Source: Bacteroidaceae bacterium
GTDB taxonomy: Bacteria; Bacteroidota; Bacteroidia; Bacteroidales; Bacteroidaceae
Direction of reading: 5' to 3'
DNA length: 34,338 bases
NCBI GenBank assembly: GCA_017517605.1
Contig: JAFWYQ010000107.1
Coordinates: 1-34,338 of the forward strand
Made by a program: the position numbers and the translations under genes. Shown here one piece after another: positions 17,786-24,746 of this stretch (positions are counted from its first letter, which is position 1; each line of letters begins with the position of its first letter). A model generated the notes under the pieces. It made no database searches and was not told the DNA's origin. It was given only the letters and a program-made list of their open reading frames with translations.

Positions 17786-20086
17786 ATGCGTCACTCTTAT
17801 TATAGTATTCTATTGACCATCATCTTATTCTCGTGCAGCACCACACGCAACTTGCCCGAGGACGAGACACTCTACACCGGCATCGAGCGAATCGAGTACG
17901 TGAACGATAGCGCACTGAAGCATACCGAAGCCGCATGGGATGAGGTGAAGGCTGCTTTGGCCTATCCGCCCAACAATGCCATCTTCGGCAGTTCGTCGCA
18001 CCAGTGGCCGTTGCCGTTCGGCCTATGGACCTACAATGCCTTTGTGAACAGACAAAAGGGAGTTGGCAAGTGGATATTCAACACTTTTGCCAGCGAACCT
18101 GTCTACCTGTCGGCCGTAAATCCCGATGTACGAAGCAAAGTGGCCACTAACCTGTTGCGCGATTACGGATTCTTCCGCGGACGGGTCACCAACGAAATTA
18201 TCCCTCAAAAGAATCCGCGGAAGGAAAAGGTTTCCTACCGTGTGGATGCCGGCCACCTCTTTACCCTTGATTCCATCCAATACCACCGTTTCCCTTGGGT
18301 GGCCGACACGTTGATATGTTCAACGGAAAAAGAGCGTTTGCTGAGGGCAGGTGCCCCCTTCAGTGTGGTACAACTGGAGAGCGAACGCAACCGGTTGAGC
18401 ACCCTCTTCCGCAATAATGGTTACTACTACTATCGGAGCAATTACATCACTTTCCGTGCCGACACCATCCAGCAACCGGGCAAGGTGTGGCTACAGATTC
18501 AGCCCGAAGAGGGACTTCCCGAACGTATAAACCGCCAATGGTACATCGGTAATCTGACGGTAAACCTAAGGAAAAGCAACCGAACTCGCCTGCAGGACAC
18601 CTTGCAGATACGCCACCTGCAAGTCCACTACAACGGCACCAAACCACCCCTCCGCCCCAGTGTACTTTTTCACAACCTCCGCTTGCGACACGGCGACCTC
18701 TATTCGCAGGAGGCCCAACGGTTGAGTCAGGAGAATATGGCCCGCATGGGAGTTTTCAGTTCAGTGGACATGCAATTCGTACCACGCGACTCTTCGGCCA
18801 CATGCGACACTTTGGATGTAGTGATGAACGCCACGTTCGACAAACCCCTTGATGTGGAGATGGAGGTGAATGCCACCACCAAGAGCAACGACCAAGCAGG
18901 TCCTGGACTCTCCTTGGGCGTGTCCAAGAAGAATGTGTTCCGTGGTGGCGAAACCTTCTCTGTCAAGTTGGATGCCTCGTACGAATGGCAGACAGGCGGT
19001 GCAGCTACGGGCAAGAGTGCCGAAATCAATTCGTGGGAATTGGGATTATCTACAGCGCTCACCTATCCCCGTCTGATGTTTCCTGGATTGGACACACGCC
19101 GCTTCCGTTTCCCTGCACAGACTGAATTCAAACTCTATGCCAACCAGTTGAACCGTGCCGGATACTTCCGCCTCCTCTCGTTCGGAGGAAGCGCTGTCTA
19201 TGCATTCCAACCGACAAAGACCTCCAAGCATGTGTTCACCCCCTTCCGTCTGACCTTCAACATGCTGCAGGACCACACAGCCAAGTTCGACTCCATCATG
19301 GAGCAGAACCGTGCTTTGGCCATCAGTTTCCGCGACCAGTTCATCCCTACCATGAGCTACACCTACACGTTCGACGATGCAGCCATCACCTCGCGCCGCC
19401 ATCACACATGGTGGAGTACCACGGTGACTTCGGGCGGAAACATCACATCGGCCATTTATGCCCTCTTTGGCAAACCATTTGACAGGCAGGACAAGGATTT
19501 GTTAGGAAATCCCTTTGCACAGTTCATGAAAGTGACAACCGAACTGCGCAACCTCTTCAAAGTAAGAGGCCGCACTCATGTAGCCACCCGCTTGATGGCC
19601 GGCGTGATAGTTCCCTACGGCAATTCGCAATACGCCCCCTACAGTGAACAGTTCTACATTGGTGGTGCCAACAGCATCCGCGCCTTCACGGCACGTACCA
19701 TCGGACCGGGAAGCTATCACCCTGCCGAAACCACGTTCTCCTACTTAGATCAAACGGGCGATGTCAAGCTGGAAGCCAACGTAGAACTCCGCTTCCCCAT
19801 TGTGGGAAACCTCTACGGTGCCACTTTCCTTGATGCCGGAAACGTGTGGTTGCTCCATAGCCAAGCCGACCGTCCCGGTGGAGAACTGACCATAAAGGAT
19901 ATATGGAACGACATTGCCCTTGGCACGGGCCTCGGTGTACGCTACGACCTCGACTTCTTAGTGCTCCGCCTCGATTTGGGTATAGCCCTGCACCTGCCCT
20001 ATGACACTGGCAAGAGCGGCTACTACAACATCCCCCGTTTTAAGGACGGCCTTGGCCTGCACCTCGCCGTGGGATATCCATTCTAA
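17786..20086 (+). CDS. tamA: TamA/BamA-like outer-membrane barrel lipoprotein
   Basis: About 766 residues. The signal peptide ends in a lipobox, ILFSC, with C17 as the lipidated residue. POTRA-like modules fill the first half (HLFTLDSIQYHRFP; FRNNGYYYYRSNYITF; VHYNGTKPPLRPSVLFHNLRLRHGDLY in pieces). The second half is an Omp85/surface-antigen barrel with FYIGGANSIRAFTARTIGPGSY (the RGF/RAF region) and a C-terminal phenylalanine after AVGYP, as barrel insertion signals require. The ATG at 17786 is chosen over a TTG two codons earlier. With tamB directly upstream it forms the assembly pair; the lipoprotein form is a Bacteroidota feature. Confidence 0.9.
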   Translation: MRHSYYSILLTIILFSCSTTRNLPEDETLYTGIERIEYVNDSALKHTEAAWDEVKAALAYPPNNAIFGSSSHQWPLPFGLWTYNAFVNRQKGVGKWIFNTFASEPVYLSAVNPDVRSKVATNLLRDYGFFRGRVTNEIIPQKNPRKEKVSYRVDAGHLFTLDSIQYHRFPWVADTLICSTEKERLLRAGAPFSVVQLESERNRLSTLFRNNGYYYYRSNYITFRADTIQQPGKVWLQIQPEEGLPERINRQWYIGNLTVNLRKSNRTRLQDTLQIRHLQVHYNGTKPPLRPSVLFHNLRLRHGDLYSQEAQRLSQENMARMGVFSSVDMQFVPRDSSATCDTLDVVMNATFDKPLDVEMEVNATTKSNDQAGPGLSLGVSKKNVFRGGETFSVKLDASYEWQTGGAATGKSAEINSWELGLSTALTYPRLMFPGLDTRRFRFPAQTEFKLYANQLNRAGYFRLLSFGGSAVYAFQPTKTSKHVFTPFRLTFNMLQDHTAKFDSIMEQNRALAISFRDQFIPTMSYTYTFDDAAITSRRHHTWWSTTVTSGGNITSAIYALFGKPFDRQDKDLLGNPFAQFMKVTTELRNLFKVRGRTHVATRLMAGVIVPYGNSQYAPYSEQFYIGGANSIRAFTARTIGPGSYHPAETTFSYLDQTGDVKLEANVELRFPIVGNLYGATFLDAGNVWLLHSQADRPGGELTIKDIWNDIALGTGLGVRYDLDFLVLRLDLGIALHLPYDTGKSGYYNIPRFKDGLGLHLAVGYPF

Positions 20087-20116
20087 TGCCATTTCGTTTT
20101 CAGCACACAAAAAAAA

Positions 20117-20144
20117 GGGAGCGCGTCATCAACGACGCACTCCC
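20117..20144. terminator. Bidirectional terminator between tamA and the DUF3332 gene
   Basis: An 11-bp stem (20117-20127 with 20134-20144, one mismatch) is preceded by eight or more A and followed by CTCTTCATTTTATT. It can therefore end both the plus-strand tamA transcript and the minus-strand lipoprotein transcript. Confidence 0.88.
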
Positions 20145-20169
20145 CTCTTCATTTTATTGTCAAACTCAA

Positions 20170-20724
20170 TTATCTCATAGCAAATCCGCAAGTCTGTGCT
20201 GAAGCAGCTTGACGGGCAGCCATCATGCCAGCAGCATCCATATTGACCTGCATGTAAGTACCGTTCTGCATGTTCATGTTTACAGTACCGTCGTTGTTGA
20301 TTGACAACAGTTCGATAGCTTCGTTGCCATTCATCACACTCCAGTTATTAGCCTCAGCGTCGAACTTCAATGTCATTTCCTGTCCGGTTTCGTTGGTAAT
20401 GGTGTAACCGTCAACATTGGTCTTCACCAGATATTGCCCCTTTTCGCCCTTCACTGTCTTTACTTCACCGGCATTGGCAACAGGATTGTCACCTGTCCAG
20501 AACTCGATGGTGTTCAGCAATACATTGTCAACAAAGAAACTGATTTCGTATACAGGCACAATCCACATGGCCAAGTAGATGAGTTCGTTCACGAACTTAT
20601 TGTCTGTCAAACTTTCGTTCCAATCCTTTACTTTGTTCCACAAAGCGAATGAACCGATACATGATGAGAACATCAAGCTACCACACAATACTGCGCACAT
20701 GGCACTAACTTTAAACTTTTTCAT
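20170..20724 (-). CDS. DUF3332-family lipoprotein
   Basis: 184 residues. A signal peptide with lipobox (LMFSSC, Cys near 22) precedes SFALWNKVKDWNESLTDNKFVNELIYLAMWIVPVYEISFF in pieces, the conserved membrane-apposed stretch of the DUF3332 family, then a beta-rich C-terminal half. Function is unknown. The C terminus is rich in M, A and Q. It is expressed alone, with a TACCTTTG -7 box upstream and a shared terminator downstream. Confidence 0.85.
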   Translation of the reverse strand: MKKFKVSAMCAVLCGSLMFSSCIGSFALWNKVKDWNESLTDNKFVNELIYLAMWIVPVYEISFFVDNVLLNTIEFWTGDNPVANAGEVKTVKGEKGQYLVKTNVDGYTITNETGQEMTLKFDAEANNWSVMNGNEAIELLSINNDGTVNMNMQNGTYMQVNMDAAGMMAARQAASAQTCGFAMR

Positions 20725-20767
20725 ACTAATTTTGTTTTATTGGGTTAATAAATTTTGATTCCGCTGA

Positions 20768-20775
20768 CAAAGGTA
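20768..20775 (-). promoter_or_regulatory. -7 box for the DUF3332 gene
   Basis: TACCTTTG on the minus strand, about 43 nt before the ATG. The -33 region lies in an A/T run and shows no good TTG. Confidence 0.5.
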
Positions 20776-20821
20776 TGTTTTTTTTTTTAAACACGAACAT
20801 TTTTCTTAAAAAAATATCACT

Positions 20822-22336
20822 TTACTTAATATTTGCTTCTTCAAGGCCATATCCCTTACGTTTGTCGGTAATCTTGAGCAGTACTGCAATGACTACAGCC
20901 ATGGCTCCAAAAAATGCAAAAATCAACATAGGAACGGTGTAGTCGGTCGTGCCGTTGCTGGTGTTGGCAGCTATTGCGTTACCTATAAGTACGGGCACCA
21001 TTGACAAACCGATATTCTGAATGTAGAATATGATGGCATAGGCCGAACCAAGCTGTTTCATCGGAATAATCTTGGGCACTGACGGCCACATGGCCGAGGG
21101 CACAAGCGAAAAGGCAATACCCAGCAGAATCATGATAATAACGGCAAACCACCATACGTTGAGCAATGGCATAGCAAAGAGGAGGTGTACGATAGTAAGG
21201 AGCACTGAACCGATAATCATCAGTGTTGCCCCCTTGCCCATCTTGTCGTAAAGTGAGCCGAACAACGGTGTAAGCAACATGGTACCGAAAGGCAACAGGC
21301 CAGGAATCATACCTGCAATGCTGGGACTTACACCATATTTAATAATCATCAGGTTGGTAGCAAACTTGAGGAACGGGAACACGGCTGCATAGAATATCAG
21401 GCAAAGGAATGTGATGAGCCAGAAGCCTTGGTTGCAGAAGATAAGCTTCAGGTCGCTGAACTTGAACTGTTCTTCGCTCTCTGCTGCGATGTCTTCCTCG
21501 GCTATTGACTTGTCGAGTTTCTTGTCCATCACGCAATAGACGATGTATGACAACAGGCCGATGCAAAGTGCCGACGCTCCGAACATAACGGGTGCGGATA
21601 CACTTCCGATGCTCTGTGCTATCGGTAATGCAAAGAAGAGGGCACACGCTGTACCCACACGGGCAAGCGCCACTTGCAATCCCATGGCAAGTGCCATCTC
21701 GTGACCAGCAAACCATTTGGCAATGACTTTTGTCACCGTAATACCTGCAATCTCGGCTCCCATACCGTATATAGCAAAACCCAGACAGGCCACTACCACT
21801 TGGGTAGGCAGGCCGAACAATTCACCAGCGAAGCCATTGTCGACAGCATACCATTTGATGGCTGCACCCACAAACATGAGACCTGTACTCATAATACCGG
21901 TAAAACGCACACCCATCTTATCAAGGATAAGTCCACCGAAGAATAGCATGAACAGGAATACATTGATATATCCGTACGCGCCCGAGAAGATTCCATAGTC
22001 ACTGTTGGACCATCCAAGACCGTTGATGGTTGAAGACACGGTCAGTTCCTTACTCTCTGTCTCCCCCTCATCATTGAAATATACAGCAATATAAGTGTCG
22101 CCTACCGCAATTTCATCCTCACTTGTGAGGGTGGTAATCTTCATCAGCGAGTCTGCAGACAAATAAGAGCCGTCTTCAAAATATACCAGTTTGCCCTTTG
22201 TGGTAAGGGGTGCTTCCAATGGTCCCATTACATCTGTAAAGAAGTAGGCCATCATCATCGTGAACGACACGATTACGAGAGCCGTCCAACGCGCTGCCTT
22301 GGAGTCTCTCAACGTTGCTTTGATTTTTTCAGTCAT
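20822..22336 (-). CDS. MFS transporter (MFSD1-like)
   Basis: 504 residues with about 12 transmembrane segments. The MFS signature GGLILDKMGVRFTG occurs between TM2 and TM3, and GSLYDKMGKGATLM in the second half. Between TM1 and TM2 (residues about 38-108) there is an unusually long, charged, probably periplasmic loop. Overall it resembles the MFSD1-type branch; eukaryotic MFSD1 carries dipeptides, but the substrate here is unproven. The promoter is good (TTG, 20 bp, TATCTTTG) and diverges from that of L31. The leader contains a 9-bp tandem repeat. Confidence 0.88.
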   Translation of the reverse strand: MTEKIKATLRDSKAARWTALVIVSFTMMMAYFFTDVMGPLEAPLTTKGKLVYFEDGSYLSADSLMKITTLTSEDEIAVGDTYIAVYFNDEGETESKELTVSSTINGLGWSNSDYGIFSGAYGYINVFLFMLFFGGLILDKMGVRFTGIMSTGLMFVGAAIKWYAVDNGFAGELFGLPTQVVVACLGFAIYGMGAEIAGITVTKVIAKWFAGHEMALAMGLQVALARVGTACALFFALPIAQSIGSVSAPVMFGASALCIGLLSYIVYCVMDKKLDKSIAEEDIAAESEEQFKFSDLKLIFCNQGFWLITFLCLIFYAAVFPFLKFATNLMIIKYGVSPSIAGMIPGLLPFGTMLLTPLFGSLYDKMGKGATLMIIGSVLLTIVHLLFAMPLLNVWWFAVIIMILLGIAFSLVPSAMWPSVPKIIPMKQLGSAYAIIFYIQNIGLSMVPVLIGNAIAANTSNGTTDYTVPMLIFAFFGAMAVVIAVLLKITDKRKGYGLEEANIK

Positions 22337-22343
22337 ACGTTTG

Positions 22344-22379
22344 TGATTTTTTGATTTATGATTTATGATTTGTGATTTT
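22344..22379. repeat. 9-bp tandem repeat in the MFS leader
   Basis: TGATTTATG-like 9-bp units are repeated about four times (22344-22379), between the predicted transcription start and the ATG of the MFS gene. Read on the minus strand the units are rich in AATCAT. Confidence 0.75.
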
Positions 22380-22396
22380 CACAGTCATTCAGACCG

Positions 22397-22427
22397 CAAA
22401 GATAGTACAGCGTCGCGGATTTCCAAA
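22397..22427 (-). promoter_or_regulatory. Promoter of the MFS gene
   Basis: TTG (22425-22427) and TATCTTTG (22397-22404) are 20 bp apart on the minus strand. Confidence 0.8.
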
Positions 22428-22465
22428 GCTATCAGCGTAAAATTGAGATATTTTTCTTGAAAAAC

Positions 22466-22496
22466 TTGTCTGTTATAAATAAAAACAGTACCTTTG
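22466..22496 (+). promoter_or_regulatory. Promoter of rpmE2
   Basis: TTG (22466-22468) and TACCTTTG (22489-22496) are 20 bp apart. The leader of about 77 nt contains a small TTATTG/CAATAA hairpin (22524-22542), which could take part in L31 autoregulation; that last point is speculation. Confidence 0.82.
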
Positions 22497-22579
22497 CGCC
22501 CTGAATTAACAGACCATTACACATTATTGTTACCAGCAATAAGTTTAAGAATATAATAATTAATAAAGAAAATATAACA

Positions 22580-22834
22580 ATGAAAAAAGGTCTTCATCCC
22601 GAGAACTATCGTCCCGTAGTGTTCAAAGACATGTCTAACGGCGATATGTTCCTTACTCGTTCAACTTGCAAGACTACAGATACTGTAGAGTTCGAAGGCG
22701 AAACTTATCCTGTAGTAAAAGTCGAAATTTCAAGTAGCTCACACCCCTTCTTCACTGGTAAGTCTAAGTTGGTTGACACTGCCGGTCGTGTAGATAAGTT
22801 CATGAGCCGCTATGGTAACGCTCGCAAGAAGTAA
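22580..22834 (+). CDS. rpmE2: 50S ribosomal protein L31, type B
   Basis: 84 residues matching L31 type [20 protein letters not shown] at the start, then FLTRSTCKT, the conserved [26 protein letters not shown] region in pieces, and a basic tail. The zinc-binding CxxC of type A is absent, so this is the zinc-independent form. Length is typical. Its promoter and intrinsic terminator are close, giving a single-gene transcript. Confidence 0.97.
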   Translation: MKKGLHPENYRPVVFKDMSNGDMFLTRSTCKTTDTVEFEGETYPVVKVEISSSSHPFFTGKSKLVDTAGRVDKFMSRYGNARKK

Positions 22835-22862
22835 GAAATACATTTAAATAGATTTTTTACGA

Positions 22863-22897
22863 ACGGAGGATGCAACATTTCCAGTTGCATCCTCCGT
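22863..22897 (+). terminator. Terminator of rpmE2
   Basis: A perfect 14-bp stem (22863-22876 with 22884-22897) is followed by TGCTTTTT, about 28 bp after the L31 stop. Confidence 0.92.
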
Positions 22898-23017
22898 TGC
22901 TTTTTGGGCGTTCGGAAGACACGTACGTTTGTTGGGGTCAGTCCGAAAAGCCGGTTGCGTCCCCACCTTTTGAACCTTTACCAGAAACAATCTGAAATAC
23001 GGACATAAGTGCAAGGC

Positions 23018-23083
23018 CCAACGAACCTATGTTAAATGGCCAATGAACTTATGCTCATGTACCAATGAGCATATTGTTGCTAA
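23018..23083. repeat. 22-bp tandem array C
   Basis: Three 22-bp units begin at 23018, 23040 and 23062, each opening with CCAAYGA; a weaker copy may precede. GCTCAT and ATGAGC (23053-23070) form a palindrome across the second junction. The array lies in a 570-bp region between rpmE2 and the FecCD gene. The rest of that region holds the element at 23193-23372 and a TATTTTTG box at 23107-23114 without a good -33. Confidence 0.7.
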
Positions 23084-23192
23084 TCTTTCCTTTGAAAGAA
23101 TAACATTATTTTTGCACTATCGAAGCATTTATTTCCATAAATGATGGCACGGATAAAAAAAAACAGTATCTTCGCGGCAAATATAACTACTA

Positions 23193-23372
23193 AAGTTTCG
23201 CAAGTAGGAACTTGCGAAGAATTAAAAGGAGTTATAGAAGCTACCGGCTCTTCGAGCCTATGAGTTAGAGCCAAGAGTTTGGCAAATTATGTAAGCAATA
23301 CATTTGGCTTTTTTTCGCTCCGCTCAAGGAAACTTCTCCTTTAACTCCAAAAGGTTGTACATGCGAAACTAA
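23193..23372. repeat. Inverted-repeat element ending in AGTTTCGCAWGTA
   Basis: The outer ends are inverted: AAGTTTCGCAAGTA on the left, and the reverse complement of the right end reads TAGTTTCGCATGTA. Inside, GGAGTTA on the left pairs with TAACTCC on the right. The end sequence and internal words (GGAGTTAAAGG, TCGCTCCGCTC) resemble the element at 30775-30932. No convincing target duplication was found. Confidence 0.7.
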
Positions 23373-23406
23373 AATCTATAATATATAAATAAGGAATAAG
23401 CCCCCA

Positions 23407-24423
23407 ATGACCCGCGAAAGAATCCTCATTCTGCTAATGGCAATGCTGACAACCGCCTTGTTCGTAGCCAATCTGTTTGTAGGAACCGTAGACATCCCAC
23501 CCTTGGATGTATGGAATGTGCTCACGGGCGAAGCAGATACAGTTCGCCCATCATGGCAGTTTATCGTACAAGAGGTACGATTACCTCAAGCCCTGACGGC
23601 ACTGTTGTGTGGTGCAGCTTTGGCTGCAAGTGGCCTGATGCTGCAAACGGCATTCCGTAATCCCTTAGCAGGACCTTCCATCTTGGGCATCGACTCCGGT
23701 GCCAGCTTGGGTGTGGCCATTGTGATGCTTCTCAGTGGTGGCAGTCTGATGGCAGGAAAGATGGCATTGAGCGGTTTTCTTGCCGTGACCGTAGCAGCCT
23801 TTGTTGGAGCCATGGCCGTCATGGGGTTGTTGCTATTCTTCTCTACCTTACTCAAAAGCGACGTGTTGCTGCTGATTGTGGGAGTCATGATTGGGTATGC
23901 CGGTTCCTCCATCATCTCATTACTCAACTTCTTTTCTACTGCCGAAGGGGTACACTCCTACATGATATGGGGCATGGGCAGTTTTGGTGGTGTATCGATG
24001 GAACAGATGCCTTGGTTCGCCTCGTTGGTGACGGTAGGCATTGTACTATCTTTGCTGATGGTAAAGCCCTTGAATGCCATGTTACTGGGCAACCAATACG
24101 CCGAGAATCTGGGTATCAACATGCATCGGACACGCATATACCTGTTGCTGGCCACAGGCCTATTGGCAGCATCGACCACGGCATTCTGTGGTCCCATCTC
24201 CTTTTTGGGATTGGCAGTTCCCCACATGGCCCGTCTGCTGCTTCGCAAAGCCGATCACCGTACATTGATGCCGTTGTCGCTATTGACAGGCACTACGGTA
24301 GCCCTATTGTGCAATCTGCTCTGCACCCTACCCGGCGACCAAGGAACTGTCCCCTTGAGTGCCATCACACCGTTGTTGGGAGTGCCGGTGATTCTTTATG
24401 TCCTTTGCCACAGAAGGAAGTAG
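23407..24423 (+). CDS. FecCD/BtuC-family ABC transporter permease
   Basis: 338 residues with nine to ten transmembrane segments. Hallmarks are RLPQALTALLCGAALAASGLMLQTAFRNPLAGPSILGIDSGAS (read in parts), the PLNAMLLGNQYAENLGI coupling region and GPISFLGLAVPHMARLL. It belongs to importers of ferric siderophores, haem or cobalamin. No ATPase or substrate-binding protein is adjacent in the window, so it is an orphan permease or part of a split system. I saw no cobalamin riboswitch upstream. Its stop codon lies within the 8-bp duplication made by the downstream element. Confidence 0.92.
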   Translation: MTRERILILLMAMLTTALFVANLFVGTVDIPPLDVWNVLTGEADTVRPSWQFIVQEVRLPQALTALLCGAALAASGLMLQTAFRNPLAGPSILGIDSGASLGVAIVMLLSGGSLMAGKMALSGFLAVTVAAFVGAMAVMGLLLFFSTLLKSDVLLLIVGVMIGYAGSSIISLLNFFSTAEGVHSYMIWGMGSFGGVSMEQMPWFASLVTVGIVLSLLMVKPLNAMLLGNQYAENLGINMHRTRIYLLLATGLLAASTTAFCGPISFLGLAVPHMARLLLRKADHRTLMPLSLLTGTTVALLCNLLCTLPGDQGTVPLSAITPLLGVPVILYVLCHRRK

Positions 24424-24613
24424 GGGTAACTATTCAGCGAAACAAATTATTTAGAACACAGAGGCACAGAAACACAGAGTTTTTTCCCTTTTTCAGTGAC
24501 AAATATTAGCTCGTAGCTCATAATTATAATATATCTTCTCTGTGTCTTTGTGTCTCTGCTTTCTAAATAATAAATTGAGCGTTTGTATTATCGCTGAATA
24601 GTTACAAGTAGGG
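24418..24613. mobile_element. MITE-like element with 15-bp TIRs and 8-bp target duplication
   Basis: The core is 24426-24605 (180 bp). The ends are perfect 15-bp inverted repeats, GTAACTATTCAGCGA and its complement. It is flanked on both sides by AAGTAGGG (24418-24425 and 24606-24613), an 8-bp direct repeat. Further in, both arms carry TTATTTAGAA and ACACAGAG-type units, so almost the whole element is palindromic. It contains no coding region, so any movement would need a transposase from elsewhere. It occupies most of the 323-bp gap before the kinase gene. Confidence 0.82.
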
Positions 24614-24695
24614 ATTAAGGATTAAAGTTAAAGTAAATTTATAACAGCTTCTTCACTTTTTTAAGTGAAAGTTTCGTTATAACACGATTTCTTTA

Positions 24696-24703
24696 TAATT
24701 TTG
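24696..24703 (+). promoter_or_regulatory. -7 box for the kinase-xse unit
   Basis: TAATTTTG lies 43 nt before the kinase ATG. A second match, TATATTTG, occurs at 24710-24717, and neither has a clear TTG -33 element. Confidence 0.45.
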
Positions 24704-24746
24704 CCACATTATATTTGTTGTAAACCAAAGAAGCTACATTTGTCTA

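Noticed and set aside
22898-23406. Cobalamin or other riboswitch upstream of the FecCD permease
   Set aside because: I looked for a B12-box-like GCCACTG context and conserved helices and found none; the region is repeats and AT-rich sequence.
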